Shown piece by piece: positions 37,676 to 48,614 of a DNA stretch of 64,000 nt. The stretch lies in NCBI RefSeq assembly GCF_003814705.1, contig NZ_RKRA01000001.1:3602776-3666775 (forward strand), given 5' to 3'. Source of the DNA: Georgenia muralis. Lineage in GTDB: Bacteria > Actinomycetota > Actinomycetes > Actinomycetales > Actinomycetaceae. The translations under genes and the position numbers were made by a program. Numbering within the stretch: the first letter of the stretch is position 1; each line of letters begins with the position of its first letter. The notes under the pieces are model-generated. The model saw nothing but the letters and a program-made list of their open reading frames with translations. It was not told the DNA's origin and searched no databases.

Positions 37676-39019
37676 TCAGCCGCCGGAGACGGAGAGCTCG
37701 GCCTGGCTGATCATCGCCAGCAGGTCGGCGTCCATGTCGCGGGAGTCCAGCCAGCCGTCGGGCAGGTGCGGGGCCTTGGGGCTGCCGGCCCGCCCGCGCG
37801 GCCCCTCGGCGCTCTCCCCGGGGTACGCCTGGTCGAGGTCGAGGGCGGCGAGCCGCTCGTCCAGCTCGGCGAGGGAGGAGACGAGCCCCAGGTCGTGCCG
37901 AGCCTCCCCGCCGACGACGTAGCCCTTGAGGTACCACGCCATGTGCTTGCGCATCTCGCGCAGGGCCCGGCCCTCCTCGCCGAAGTGCTCCACCATGAGC
38001 TCGGCGTGGCGCCGGACCGTGGCGGCCACCTCCCGCAGCCCGGGCCGGACCCGCAGGTCCGACCCGTGCGCGGCGGCGACGAGGTCCGTGAACAACCAGG
38101 GCCGTCCCTGGCACCCGCGGCCCACGACGACGCCGTCGCACCCGGTGCTCGCCATCATCTCGGCGGCGTCCTCGGCCGACCAGATGTCGCCGTTGCCGAG
38201 CACCGGCACGCTCGTCACCGCCTCCTTGAGCCGCGCGACGGCCTCCCACCTGGCCGTGCCCGAGTAGTGCTGCGCGGCGGTGCGGGCGTGCAGGGCGACG
38301 GCGGCCACGCCCGCACGCTCAGCCAGCCGGCCGGCGTCGAGGTAGGTGAGGTGGTCGTCGTCGATGCCCATCCGCATCTTCACCGTCACCGGCACCTCGT
38401 GCTCCCGCCCCGCCGAGGCCTCCCTGGCGGCGGCGACGGCCTCGGTGACGATCGCGTCGAAGAGGTCGCGCTTCCACGGCAGCGCCGACCCCCCGCCCTT
38501 GCGGGTGACCTTGGGCACCGGGCAGCCGAAGTTGAGGTCGACGTGGTCGGCCCGGTCCTCGGCGACGAGGATGCGCACCGCCGCACCGATCGTCGCGGGG
38601 TCGACGCCGTAGAGCTGGACCGAGCGCACCGGCTCCGCGGGGTCCGGCGTGATCATCCGCATCGTCTCGGGCGTGCGCTCGACCAGTGCGCGCGAGGTGA
38701 TCATCTCGCTCACGTAGAGCCCGGCGGGCGCGAACGGGCCGGACGGGCTCGCGGCAGCCGGCGCGGCCTCGCCGTCGCCATCGCCGGAGGGGACAGCGGT
38801 GGCGCCGACTGTGGCAGAGGTGGCGCCGACGGTGGCAGAGGTGGCGCCGACGGTGGCAGAGGTGGCCCCGGCGGTGGCAGAGGCCGCACCGGCGGCGGCG
38901 AGGCCGGCGACGCCGGACTCACGGCACAGCCGTCGGAAGGGTGGGTTCGTCACCCCGGCCATGGGGGCCAGCACGACGGGCGTGCCGAGGGAGACGGCAC
39001 CGATCTGGAGGTCGCTCAC
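37676..39019 (-). CDS. dusB: tRNA-dihydrouridine synthase with repeat insertion
   Basis: A 447-residue flavoenzyme that reduces uridines in tRNA. The FMN barrel starts VVLAPMAGVTNPPFRRL. The active Cys is in LNFGCPVPK and is followed by VTRKGGGSALPW; VLGNGDIWSAEDA and CDGVVVGRGCQGRPW bind FMN phosphate. Relatives pass from FRRLCRE to YVSEMI within a few residues. Here about 60 extra residues, including four TSATVGA-type units, lie between them. The GTG start overlaps the yibE/F stop (GTGA at 39016-39019). A -10-like GACAAT six nt before the GTG could also give a leaderless mRNA. Confidence 0.9.
   Translation of the reverse strand: MSDLQIGAVSLGTPVVLAPMAGVTNPPFRRLCRESGVAGLAAAGAASATAGATSATVGATSATVGATSATVGATAVPSGDGDGEAAPAAASPSGPFAPAGLYVSEMITSRALVERTPETMRMITPDPAEPVRSVQLYGVDPATIGAAVRILVAEDRADHVDLNFGCPVPKVTRKGGGSALPWKRDLFDAIVTEAVAAAREASAGREHEVPVTVKMRMGIDDDHLTYLDAGRLAERAGVAAVALHARTAAQHYSGTARWEAVARLKEAVTSVPVLGNGDIWSAEDAAEMMASTGCDGVVVGRGCQGRPWLFTDLVAAAHGSDLRVRPGLREVAATVRRHAELMVEHFGEEGRALREMRKHMAWYLKGYVVGGEARHDLGLVSSLAELDERLAALDLDQAYPGESAEGPRGRAGSPKAPHLPDGWLDSRDMDADLLAMISQAELSVSGG
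38799..38882 (-). repeat. Four in-frame 21-bp repeats inside dusB
   Basis: Units at 38799, 38820, 38841 and 38862 follow GTGGCGCCGACGGTGGCAGA plus G on the plus strand. The two central ones are identical. They encode seven-residue steps of TSATVGA on the minus strand, within an Ala/Thr-rich insertion after the first barrel strand. Confidence 0.9.
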
Positions 39020-40242
39020 CGAGCCATTGTCACCGGCGGGGCCGAGGAGGGGCGAACCGGGCCGATCACATCGTGCCCGCCACGGTCCCGTGCGGGCGCC
39101 CGGCTGACGAGCAGCGCGGCGATGGCCGTCGTCACGGGGATCGCTAGCACGAGGCCCACGGAGGAGACGAGGGTGCGTACGATCTCCTCGGCGATCTCTC
39201 CGGCCATGAAGGTGTCGAGCACTGCACGGTCCATGAGCGAGGCGACCATGAGTACCGGCAGCGCGGTGCCGACGTACGCGAACGCCAGGGTGTAGACGGT
39301 CGAGGCGATGTGGTCCCGGCCGATGCGCATCCCCTGGGCGAACAGCCGCCGCCGCGGCAGCGACGGGTTGGCGGCGTGCAGCTCCCAGACCGCGGAGGCC
39401 TGGGTGATGGTCACGTCGTTGAGGGCGCCAAGGCCTGCGATGACGATGCCGCACAGGAGCAGGTCGGCGAGGGAGAGGTTGGGGAACTGCGAGGCGAGGA
39501 TGAGCGACTGGTCCGACCCGGCGCCGGTGAGGTTGGCCGACCCCGTCCCCCACACCCCCAGGGTCGCCGTGACCGCGAGGCCGACGAACGTACCGAGCAG
39601 GGCCGTCGTCGTGCGGATGGACACACCGTGAGCGAGGTAGAGCGAGAGGAACAGCATCGCCCCGGACCCCACGAGCGCGACGAGCAGCGGCGGGCTGCCG
39701 AGCATGAGCGCCGGCAGGACGAACAGGAGGATGACGGCGAGGGACGTGCCCAGGCCGGCCATGGCGGCCAGGCCGCGCCAGCGGGCGACCGCGAGGACGA
39801 CGGCGGCGTAGATCGCGACGAGGATCCACACCGGGCTGGAGCGCTCGAAGTCCCAGAAGACGTACGGGCTGCCGGTGCCCATGGCGTCGGGGCTGAACAT
39901 CAGGCGCAGCCCGTCACCGACGTCCATCCCATTGGCCATGATCTCCGGCGGCACCTGGACGGGCACCACCTGGCCCGCGCCGCTGCCGGTGGACAGCTCC
40001 ACGCGGACCTGACCGCCGTCACCGTCCGGGCCGAGGATCTCCACGACCTCCCCTGCCTCGATCGTCATGCCGGTGCCTGCGAGCGGGACGGAACCGATCG
40101 GCGTCTCCCCCCGCGGCCACAGGGCGAGCAGCCCGACGACGGTCGCGACAAGGAGGGGCAGGACCAGCGCGGCGAGGATCGCCCGCACCCGTCGGGCCTC
40201 TGAGGGGTTGAGCGGCAGCTCGCCGGAGTGGTGGTGGCTCAC
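39016..40242 (-). CDS. YibE/F family membrane protein
   Basis: A 408-residue protein with one N-terminal helix, an outside beta-rich domain (about 50-130), and seven or eight further helices. GLGALNDVTITQASAVWEL is the clear YibE/F signature. The family is common in Actinobacteria and Firmicutes, but its function is not established; transport or envelope roles are often supposed. The N-terminus contains HHH. The 3' end overlaps dusB by 4 bp, so the two are translated together. Upstream lies the 101-bp repeat region. Confidence 0.85.
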   Translation of the reverse strand: MSHHHSGELPLNPSEARRVRAILAALVLPLLVATVVGLLALWPRGETPIGSVPLAGTGMTIEAGEVVEILGPDGDGGQVRVELSTGSGAGQVVPVQVPPEIMANGMDVGDGLRLMFSPDAMGTGSPYVFWDFERSSPVWILVAIYAAVVLAVARWRGLAAMAGLGTSLAVILLFVLPALMLGSPPLLVALVGSGAMLFLSLYLAHGVSIRTTTALLGTFVGLAVTATLGVWGTGSANLTGAGSDQSLILASQFPNLSLADLLLCGIVIAGLGALNDVTITQASAVWELHAANPSLPRRRLFAQGMRIGRDHIASTVYTLAFAYVGTALPVLMVASLMDRAVLDTFMAGEIAEEIVRTLVSSVGLVLAIPVTTAIAALLVSRAPARDRGGHDVIGPVRPSSAPPVTMAR

Positions 40243-40353
40243 GTGCCCATGCTCGCCCCGCGGCGGGCGCGGACCGCGCAGGCCACGCCGTCCGACGGTC
40301 GGACACCGGCCTGCCGGGCTCGACGAGGGTCACGCGTGCTCGGCGGCGACCGC

Positions 40354-40575
40354 GACGCCGAGCGAGCACTGTCGCGTCGAGGTCGCGGGTGCCGGGACCA
40401 GTCAGGACCCTCGGACGTCCTCGCTCAGCGCGCTGGTACGACCTCGGCTACTTCGACGCCGAGCGAGCACTGTCGCGTCGAGGTCGCGGATCCCGGGGTC
40501 GGTCAGCACCCTCGGAGGTCCTCGCTCAGCGCGCAGGCACGACCTCGGGCACCGCGACGCCGAGCCAGCACGACC
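40354..40575. repeat. 101-bp tandem repeats between yibE/F and glyS
   Basis: The sequence starting GACGCCGAGCGAGCACTGTC recurs with period 101 bp at 40354, 40455 and (partial, about 20 bp) 40556. The two full copies differ at scattered sites. Each contains CGAGGTCG and, near its end, CGACCTCG, so one unit can fold into a long hairpin. The whole gene-free stretch 40243-40641 holds nothing else that I can recognise. Confidence 0.85.
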
Positions 40576-40641
40576 GTAGCGTCCGTGCACCCACCCACGC
40601 GGGCGGCGGCGCCGGCAGCCAGTGGCCGCCGGCGCCGACGC

Positions 40642-42027
40642 TCAGCAGCCGACGAGGCGCTCGGCGAGGTAGCCGCGCACCTTGTCGAGGGAGATGCGCT
40701 CCTGGCTCATCGAGTCGCGCTCGCGCACGGTGACGGACTGGTCCTCGAGGGAGTCGAAGTCGACCGTGATGCAGTACGGCGTGCCGACCTCGTCCTGGCG
40801 CCGGTAGCGCCGACCCACGGCCCCGGCGTCGTCGAACTCGACGTTCCAGTACTTGCGCAGCTCGGCGGCGAGGTTCTTCGCCACCGGGGAGAGCTGCTCG
40901 TTGCGCGAGAGCGGGAGGACGGCCGCCTTGACCGGGGCGAGGCGCGGGTCGAGACGCAGGACGGTGCGCTTGTCCACCCCGCCCTTGGTGTTCGGCGCCT
41001 CGTCCTCGGTGTAGGCATCGGCCAGGAACGCCATGAGGGAGCGGGTCAGGCCTGCGGCCGGCTCGATGACGTACGGGACCCAGCGCTCGTTCTTCGCCTG
41101 GTCGAAGTAGCTGAGGTCCTGCCCGGAGTGCTCGGTGTGGGTGGCCAGGTCGAAGTCGGTGCGGTTGGCAACCCCCTCGAGCTCGCCCCACTCGCTGCCG
41201 CTGAACCCGAAGCGGTACTCGATGTCGACCGTGCGCTTGGAGTAGTGGGAGAGCTTCTCCTGCGGGTGCTCGTAGTGGCGCAGGTTGGCCGGGTCGATGC
41301 CGAGGTCGGTGTACCAGGCGGTGCGGTTGTCGATCCAGTACTGGTGCCACTCCTCGTCCGTGCCGGGCTCGACGAAGAACTCCATCTCCATCTGCTCGAA
41401 CTCGCGCGTGCGGAAGATGAAGTTGCCCGGGGTGATCTCGTTGCGGAAGGACTTGCCCACCTGCCCGATCCCGAACGGCGGCTTCTTCCGGGCGGAGGTC
41501 ATGACGTTGGCGAAGTTGACGAAGATGCCCTGGGCGGTCTCGGGGCGCAGGTAGTGCAGGCCGGACTCGTCCTCGACCGGGCCGAGGTAGGTCTTGAGCA
41601 TCATGTTGAAGTCGCGCGGCTCGGTCCACTGCCCGCGGGTGCCGCAGTTGGGGCACGCGATGTCGGCGAGGCCGTTCTCCGGGGCGTGGCCCTTCTTCTC
41701 CTCGTACTCCTCGGCCATGGTGTCGGCCCGGAAGCGCTTGTGGCAGCTGAGGCACTCGGTGAGCGGGTCGGTGAAGACGCCCACGTGGCCCGAGGCGACC
41801 CAGACCTGGCGCGGGAGGATCACCGAGGAGTCGATCCCCACCACGTCCTCGCGCGAGGTGACCATGTGCCGCCACCACTGGCGCTTGATGTTCTCCTTGA
41901 GCTCGACGCCGAGGGGCCCGTAGTCCCAGGCGGAGCGGGTGCCGCCGTAGATCTCCCCCGAGAGGTAGACGAAGCCGCGCCGCTTGGCGAGGTTGATGAC
42001 GTTGTCCAGGCGCGAGGGTGCTGCCAC
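40642..42027 (-). CDS. glyS: Glycyl-tRNA synthetase (dimeric, eukaryote-like type)
   Basis: A 461-residue class II synthetase that charges tRNA-Gly. [43 protein letters not shown] split over the core, and [16 protein letters not shown] match the single-chain alpha2 enzyme. CLSCHKRF and CPNCGTRG form a zinc site in the insertion. The start is GTG 42027 with GGAG nine nt upstream. No T-box leader was recognised in the 200 bp upstream. Confidence 0.95.
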   Translation of the reverse strand: MAAPSRLDNVINLAKRRGFVYLSGEIYGGTRSAWDYGPLGVELKENIKRQWWRHMVTSREDVVGIDSSVILPRQVWVASGHVGVFTDPLTECLSCHKRFRADTMAEEYEEKKGHAPENGLADIACPNCGTRGQWTEPRDFNMMLKTYLGPVEDESGLHYLRPETAQGIFVNFANVMTSARKKPPFGIGQVGKSFRNEITPGNFIFRTREFEQMEMEFFVEPGTDEEWHQYWIDNRTAWYTDLGIDPANLRHYEHPQEKLSHYSKRTVDIEYRFGFSGSEWGELEGVANRTDFDLATHTEHSGQDLSYFDQAKNERWVPYVIEPAAGLTRSLMAFLADAYTEDEAPNTKGGVDKRTVLRLDPRLAPVKAAVLPLSRNEQLSPVAKNLAAELRKYWNVEFDDAGAVGRRYRRQDEVGTPYCITVDFDSLEDQSVTVRERDSMSQERISLDKVRGYLAERLVGC

Positions 42028-42218
42028 GGGTGATCACTCCGGTACTCGAGTCGGACCCGCACCTGGCTGGTGCGGGCGGGCGCCGGTGGTGACCGGCTGC
42101 GGGGACCAACCTACCGACCGGCGTGCAGGGATGCCGTCCGCGCGAGGCAGGAGCCCGTACCCGCGGCGGGGGACCCGCGGTGTGGCCACGCCCGTGGTGC
42201 GCGCCACACCCGGCGGGT

Positions 42219-42256
42219 TTGACGATCGTTCTCATTACCGATGAGAATGATCCTCA
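42219..42256 (+). promoter_or_regulatory. Zur-controlled promoter of the znu operon
   Basis: -35 TTGACG (42219-42224) and a -10-like GAGAAT (42243-42248) flank 18 bp. TGAGAATGATCCTCA (42242-42256) matches the actinobacterial Zur box (TGAAAATGATTTTCA type). A second half, GATCGTTCTCAT (42224-42235), pairs with ATGAGAATGATC (42241-42252) at 11 of 12 positions. Zinc-loaded Zur would sit on the -10 and start codon. Confidence 0.8.
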
Positions 42257-43233
42257 TGACGCGACGCACACTCCGTACGACCGCCGCGACGGCCGTTCTG
42301 GCGACCACCCTCGCCGCCTGCTCCGGGACCGGTTCGAGCGACGGCGACGCCGGCTTCCCCGACGCGGCCGGCGGAGAGGTCCTCGCCTCCTTCTACCCGC
42401 TGCAGTACGTGGTCGAGCGGGTGGGCGGTGACCGTGTCCGGGTCGACTCCCTGACCCCACCCGGAGCCGAGCCGCACGACCTCGAGCTCGCCCCGGCCGA
42501 CGTCGCGCGCCTCGGCGAGGCGTCCGTCGTGGTCTACCTGTCCGGCTTCCAGCCGGCGGTCGACGACGCCGTGGCCCAGACCTCGCCCGAGCACCTCGTC
42601 GACGCGGCCGCCCACGCCGAGCTCGCCGGCACCGACGACCACGCCGACGAGGAGTTCGAGGGCGACGACGAGGCGGACGAGGAGTCGGCCGAGGGCGACG
42701 ACCAGGCGGTTGAGGCGGGCGCCGACCCGCACCTCTGGCTGGACCCCACCCTGCTCGCCGAGGTGGCCGGCGACGTCGCGGACCAGCTCGCGGCCGCCGA
42801 CCCCGACAACGCCCAGGAGTACCGGGCGAACGCCGAGACCCTGGCCGGCGAGCTGACGGCCCTGGACGAGGAGTTCACCGCCGGGCTCGCCCAGTGCGAG
42901 ATCCGCACCGTCGTCGTGGCCCACGAGGCGTACGGCTACCTCGCCGAGGCCTACGACTTCGAGCAGGTGGGCATCTCCGGCATCGACCCCGACACCGAGC
43001 CATCACCCGCCCGTCTGGCCGAGATCGGCGACGTCGTGCGCGCCGAGGGCGTCACGACGATCTTCACCGAGTCCCTCGTCAACCCCAAGGTGGCCGAGAC
43101 CCTCGCCGGCGACCTCGGCGTCGAGACCGCGGTGCTGGACCCGCTGGAGGGCCTGGCGGACGACAGCAAGGACTACCAGGTCGTCATGCGGGAGAACCTC
43201 GCCGCCCTGAGGGAGGCACTCGCTTGCGCGTGA
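42256..43233 (+). CDS. znuA: Zinc ABC transporter binding lipoprotein
   Basis: A 325-residue metal-binding lipoprotein (cluster 9 family). The signal peptide MTRRTLRTTAATAVLATTLAAC ends in the lipobox LAAC. FYPLQYVVERVGGD, TPPGAEPHDLELAP and VVVAHEAYGYLAEAY carry the zinc-binding His residues. A flexible acidic loop with His (about residues 125-150, DDHADEEFEGDDEADEE) is typical of zinc rather than manganese proteins. Of three in-frame ATGs (42241, 42247, 42256) the last is chosen: it lies 7 nt after the -10, giving a leaderless mRNA, and yields a normal signal peptide. Confidence 0.9.
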   Translation: MTRRTLRTTAATAVLATTLAACSGTGSSDGDAGFPDAAGGEVLASFYPLQYVVERVGGDRVRVDSLTPPGAEPHDLELAPADVARLGEASVVVYLSGFQPAVDDAVAQTSPEHLVDAAAHAELAGTDDHADEEFEGDDEADEESAEGDDQAVEAGADPHLWLDPTLLAEVAGDVADQLAAADPDNAQEYRANAETLAGELTALDEEFTAGLAQCEIRTVVVAHEAYGYLAEAYDFEQVGISGIDPDTEPSPARLAEIGDVVRAEGVTTIFTESLVNPKVAETLAGDLGVETAVLDPLEGLADDSKDYQVVMRENLAALREALACA

Positions 43234-44072
43234 CCGACGGCACGGGCGGCACCGGCCTGCCCCGCCGCCTCGCCGGTGGGGCGGCGGGCGGGCCGTCGGA
43301 GGTGCCGCTCGCGGTCGAGGACCTCGGGGTCACGCTCGGGCACGCCCACATCGTGCGGGGCGTGACCTTCGCCGTCGGCGCCGGCGAGATGGTCGCCCTC
43401 CTCGGCGCGAACGGTTCGGGCAAGTCCACGCTGGTGAAGTCGCTCGTGGGAATCGTCCCGGTGACCCAGGGCCACGTCCGGGTCTTCGGCGCCGACGTCG
43501 GCGACCGGCGCGCCGTCCCGTGGCGCCGGGTGGGCTACGCCCCGCAGCGGGTCACCGCCACGGCCGGTGTCCCCGCCACCGCGTTGGAGGTGGTGACGTC
43601 CGGGCTGCTGGACAACCGCCGGCTCCGGCCCGGCCCCGGTGCCCGGCAGCGCGCCATGGAGGCGCTGGAAGAGGTCGGCCTGGCCGCCCGCGCCCACCGC
43701 AGCGTGCAGGTCTTCTCCGGCGGCCAGCAGCAGCGGGTGCTCATCGCCCGCGCGCTCGTGCGCCGCCCGGACCTGCTCATCCTCGACGAGCCGCTCGCCG
43801 GCATCGACCGGGAGTCGAAGGAGGCCCTCGCCGGTACGCTCACGGGTCTGCGCGAGCGCGGCACCACCGTGCTGGTCGTCCTCCACGAGCTCGGCGAGCT
43901 CCAGGGCCTCGTGCAGCGAGCCGTGGTCCTGCGCCACGGTCGGGTCGTGCACGACGGCGCGCCCCCCGCCCCGGTCCCGGGCCACGACGACCCCGACCAC
44001 GAGCACGACCACCCCCACGGCGACCAGCCCGTCCCCGGCTACGCCGCCCCCGACCTCTCCGCGGAGTGGTGA
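43230..44072 (+). CDS. znuC: Zinc ABC transporter ATPase
   Basis: A 280-residue ATPase. Walker A is [17 protein letters not shown], the signature is [15 protein letters not shown], Walker B is [12 protein letters not shown] and the H-loop is VLVVLHE. The C-terminal tail [15 protein letters not shown] is His/Asp-rich, as often seen in zinc-handling proteins. The GTG start overlaps the znuA stop (GTGA at 43230-43233). Confidence 0.92.
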   Translation: MTDGTGGTGLPRRLAGGAAGGPSEVPLAVEDLGVTLGHAHIVRGVTFAVGAGEMVALLGANGSGKSTLVKSLVGIVPVTQGHVRVFGADVGDRRAVPWRRVGYAPQRVTATAGVPATALEVVTSGLLDNRRLRPGPGARQRAMEALEEVGLAARAHRSVQVFSGGQQQRVLIARALVRRPDLLILDEPLAGIDRESKEALAGTLTGLRERGTTVLVVLHELGELQGLVQRAVVLRHGRVVHDGAPPAPVPGHDDPDHEHDHPHGDQPVPGYAAPDLSAEW

Positions 44073-44983
44073 TGGACCTCCTGACGCCCCTCGGCGACAT
44101 GCTCGCCAGCCCGCTCATGCGCCGAGCGCTGCTCGTCGCCCTCCTCGTCGGCCTCTCCGCCCCCGTCGTGGGGACCTACCTCGTCCAGCGGCGTCTGGCC
44201 CTCCTCGGCGACGGCATCGGCCACATGGCGCTGACCGGCGTGGCGGCGGGCTGGCTCGCCGGCGCCGCCGTCGGCCTCACCCCGCACGACGTCCTCGCCG
44301 TGCCGGGCGCGGTCGTGGCCGCCGTCGCCGGTGCCATCACCGTCGAGCTGGTCCGGGAGCAGGGCCGCACCAGCGGCGACGTCGCCCTCGCCCTGCTCTT
44401 CTACGGCGGCATCGCCGGCGGCGTCCTCCTCATCGGCCTCGCGGGCGGGACCTCGGCCAACCTCACCGGCTACCTCTTCGGCTCGATCTCCACGGTGACG
44501 ACGACGGACGTCTGGCTCACCGTGGTCCTCGCCGCGGTCATCCTCGGCGTGGGCCTGGGTCTGCGGCCCGCGCTGTTCGCGCTCAGCCACGACGAGGAGT
44601 TCGCAAGGTCCACCGGCCTGCCGGTCCGCGCCCTGAACATCACCGTGGCGGTGACGGCGGCCCTCACGGTGTCGGTCTCGATGCGGGTCGTGGGCGTGCT
44701 GCTCGTCTCCGCGCTGATGATCGTCCCGGTGGCGGTGGCCCAGCTGGTGGCCCGGTCCTTCCGGGCGACCATGGCACTGGCCATGACGATCGGCGTCGTC
44801 GTGACGGTCGTGGGCCTGTCGATCACGTACTTCCGGCCCCTGTCCCCCGGCGCCACGATCGTCATCCTCGCCATCGGGCTGTACGCCGTAGTATCGGTGC
44901 TGCGCCCGTCGCTCCGGCGTCCGGCCGGGGAGGACCCCCACCTGGACGTGGACGACGACGTCGAGGTCCGGGAGGCGGTGTGA
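44072..44983 (+). CDS. znuB: Zinc ABC transporter permease
   Basis: A 303-residue inner-membrane protein with eight or nine helices. LGDGIGHMALTGVAAGW and SMRVVGVLLVSALMIVPVA are ABC-3 family hallmarks. Its ATG shares one base with the znuC stop (TGATG), and its own stop shares one base with the zur ATG. With ZnuA and ZnuC it forms the zinc importer. Confidence 0.92.
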   Translation: MDLLTPLGDMLASPLMRRALLVALLVGLSAPVVGTYLVQRRLALLGDGIGHMALTGVAAGWLAGAAVGLTPHDVLAVPGAVVAAVAGAITVELVREQGRTSGDVALALLFYGGIAGGVLLIGLAGGTSANLTGYLFGSISTVTTTDVWLTVVLAAVILGVGLGLRPALFALSHDEEFARSTGLPVRALNITVAVTAALTVSVSMRVVGVLLVSALMIVPVAVAQLVARSFRATMALAMTIGVVVTVVGLSITYFRPLSPGATIVILAIGLYAVVSVLRPSLRRPAGEDPHLDVDDDVEVREAV

Positions 44984-45376
44984 TGCTGCGGATGACGCGC
45001 CAGCGCGCCGCCGTCAGCGGGATGCTCGCCCGCACCCAGGACTTCCGCAGCGCGCAGCAGCTCCACGAGATGCTGCGCGAGGCGGGCGAGTCGATCGGCC
45101 TGGCCACGGTGTACCGGACGCTGCAGTCCCTCGCCGACGCCGGCGAGGTGGACGTCCTGCGCATCGCCGACGGCGAGACCCGGTACCGCCGGTGCGGCCA
45201 GTCCGAGCACCACCACCACCTGGTGTGCCGCGGCTGCGGACGCACCGTGGAGGTCGAGGGCGCCCCGGTCGAGCGGTGGGCGGCCGAGGTGGCCCAGGAC
45301 AACGGCTTCGTCGAGGTGGACCACACCGCCGAGCTGTTCGGCACGTGCGCCCGCTGCGCGGAGAGCGCGGCCGCCC

Positions 45377-45384
<8 letters not shown>
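44983..45384 (+). CDS. zur: Fur-family zinc uptake regulator
   Basis: A 133-residue Fur-family repressor. The winged helix includes RMTRQRAAVSGMLARTQDFR, LHEMLREAGESIGLATVYR and TLQSLADAGEV. Metal sites are HHHHLVCRGCG and FGTCARCA (structural Cys4) plus the DHTAELFG region. As the last gene of the znu unit, under a Zur box, it should feed back on itself. Confidence 0.92.
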
Positions 45385-46853
<1,469 letters not shown>

Positions 46854-46897
46854 CCGGGTCCGCACCCACCAGGTCTGCACCGGCTGAGGCCGGCGCC

Positions 46898-46928
46898 GAG
46901 GGGCCTCCCGCACCACGGGAGGCCCCTC
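46898..46928 (+). terminator. 13-bp hairpin terminator after the Rpf-like gene
   Basis: GAGGGGCCTCCCG (46898-46910) pairs exactly with 46916-46928 across CACCA. It lies 44 bp after the stop and also faces the convergent uppS gene. Confidence 0.85.
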
Positions 46929-47022
46929 GTCGCTCGCGGGGGCGACCCCGTCGATGGCCCGGGAGGCGCCTCGTCGCCGTGCGTGGCGGATACCCCCTCG
47001 TCGCCGTCCGTGACGGGTGGCC

Positions 47023-47811
47023 CTAGGTGCCCTCGGGCCGGTCCACCGCCCCGCCGTACCGGCGGTCACGACGGGCGTAGGTCTCCACGGCACGCCACAG
47101 GGTGCGGCGGTCGACGTCGGGCCAGGCGTCGTCGATGAAGACCATCTCGGCGTACGCGGACTGCCACAGCAGGAAGTTCGACGTGCGCTGCTCCCCGCCC
47201 GTGCGCAGGAACATGTCGACGTCGGGCAGGTCCGGCTCGTCCAGGTGCCGGGCGACGGTGCGCTCGGTGACCCTCTCCGGGTCCAGCCGCCCGGCGGCGA
47301 CCTCCCGGGCGATGCTGCGGGCGGCGTCGGCGATCTCGGCCCGGCCCCCGTAGTTGACGCACATGGTCAGCGTGCACACGGTGTTGTCCCGGGTCTGCTC
47401 CTCGGCCCGCTCGAGCTCGGAGACCACCGAGCGCCACAGGCGCGGGCGTCGGCCGGCCCAGCGCACCCGCACCCCCCAGGCGTCCATCTGGTCCCGGCGT
47501 CGGTGGAGGACGTCGCGGTTGAAGCCCATGAGGAAGCGGACCTCGTCGGGTGAGCGCTTCCAGTTCTCGGTGGAGAACGCGTACGCCGAGACGTGCGTGA
47601 CCCCGATCTCGATCGCCCCGGCGACCACCTCGAGCAGGGCCGCCTCCCCCGCCTTGTGCCCCTCGACCCGGGGCAGCCCGCGGGCGTTGGCCCACCGGCC
47701 GTTGCCGTCCATGACGACGGCGACGTGCCGCGGCACGAACCGCGGGTCGATCGCGGGGGCGCGCTCGCCCGAGGGGTGCGGCGGCGGCGGGACGGGCGCG
47801 GCGCCGCTCAC
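47023..47811 (-). CDS. uppS: Isoprenyl transferase (undecaprenyl diphosphate synthase type)
   Basis: A 262-residue cis-prenyltransferase that makes the long polyprenyl diphosphate carrier for cell-wall synthesis. [17 protein letters not shown] carries the catalytic Asp, followed by [24 protein letters not shown] and the C-terminal [21 protein letters not shown] split across the core. GTG 47811 overlaps the recO stop (GTGA). A longer open frame upstream lies inside recO and is not used. Confidence 0.94.
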   Translation of the reverse strand: MSGAAPVPPPPHPSGERAPAIDPRFVPRHVAVVMDGNGRWANARGLPRVEGHKAGEAALLEVVAGAIEIGVTHVSAYAFSTENWKRSPDEVRFLMGFNRDVLHRRRDQMDAWGVRVRWAGRRPRLWRSVVSELERAEEQTRDNTVCTLTMCVNYGGRAEIADAARSIAREVAAGRLDPERVTERTVARHLDEPDLPDVDMFLRTGGEQRTSNFLLWQSAYAEMVFIDDAWPDVDRRTLWRAVETYARRDRRYGGAVDRPEGT

Positions 47812-48539
47812 GCGCGCTCGACCATCCGCAGGGAGCGCAGCTGACGCTCGAGGTGCCACTGGAGGTAGGACGCCACGAGCCCGGAGGCCTCCTTGCGCTC
47901 GCGCGGCTCGGAAGCGTCGGCCTCGGCCCAGTCGCCCGAGAGCAGCGCGCCGAGGAGGGACATCGTCTCCCGGGCGGGCGAGGCCGAGCCGGGTGGGCGG
48001 CACGAGTCGCACACCGCGCCGCCGGCGGCGGCGTTGAACCCGCGGTGCGGACCGTCGGTGCCGCACCGGACGCAGTCGTAGCAGCTGGGTGCCCACCCCG
48101 CCACGGCGAGGGCGCGCAGGAGGTAGGAGTCCAGCACGAGGGAGGCCGCGTGCCGGCGCGTGGCCAGGGAGTGCAGGGCACCGACGAGGAGGAGGTACTG
48201 CTGGGGGAACGGCTCCCGCTCGATCTCGGTGAGCCGGGCCGCGGTCTCCGCCATGGCGTGGGCGGTGGTGTACAGCCCGTAGTCCTCACCGAGGTTGCGC
48301 CCGTAGGGTGCGATGGTCTCGACCTGGGTGATCGTGTCCAGGCTCCGGCCCAGGTGGAGCTGGATGTCGACCACCCCGAACGGCTCGAGCCGGGCACCGA
48401 ACTTCGAGGAGGTGCGCCGCACCCCCTTGGCGACGGCGCGGACCTGGCCGTGCTCACGGGTCAGCAGCGTGATGATGCGGTCGGCCTCACCGAGCTTGTG
48501 GGTCCGCAGCACCACCGCCTCGTCCCGGTAGAGCTTCAC
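47808..48539 (-). CDS. recO: DNA repair protein RecO
   Basis: A 243-residue recombination mediator that helps RecA load at gaps. The N-terminal OB fold reads [20 protein letters not shown] and [17 protein letters not shown]; the helical part carries a zinc-finger-like CYDCVRCG ... CDSCRP. A GAGAAT -10-like hexamer lies exactly six nt before GTG 48539, so the mRNA appears leaderless; earlier starts would run through that promoter. It is coupled to uppS. Confidence 0.93.
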   Translation of the reverse strand: MKLYRDEAVVLRTHKLGEADRIITLLTREHGQVRAVAKGVRRTSSKFGARLEPFGVVDIQLHLGRSLDTITQVETIAPYGRNLGEDYGLYTTAHAMAETAARLTEIEREPFPQQYLLLVGALHSLATRRHAASLVLDSYLLRALAVAGWAPSCYDCVRCGTDGPHRGFNAAAGGAVCDSCRPPGSASPARETMSLLGALLSGDWAEADASEPRERKEASGLVASYLQWHLERQLRSLRMVERA

Positions 48540-48614
48540 CGGTCCATTCTCCCCCACCGGCCGCCGGCCCGGCCCCATGGCGCGCGGGGCACGGGGCGGC
48601 CCGGCCCCAACGGC

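Noticed and set aside
34587-38249. A 1220-codon minus-strand frame across malR and aglA.
   Set aside because: It is the mirror of two convincing plus-strand genes, has a biased low-complexity composition and no start-site signals.
40354-40575. A CRISPR array.
   Set aside because: The repeats are 101 bp, directly adjacent, without unique spacers and without cas genes.
42028-42218. A T-box leader upstream of glyS.
   Set aside because: No T-box core (TGGnACCGCG-like) or specifier loop was visible on the minus strand, and actinobacterial glyS genes generally lack one.
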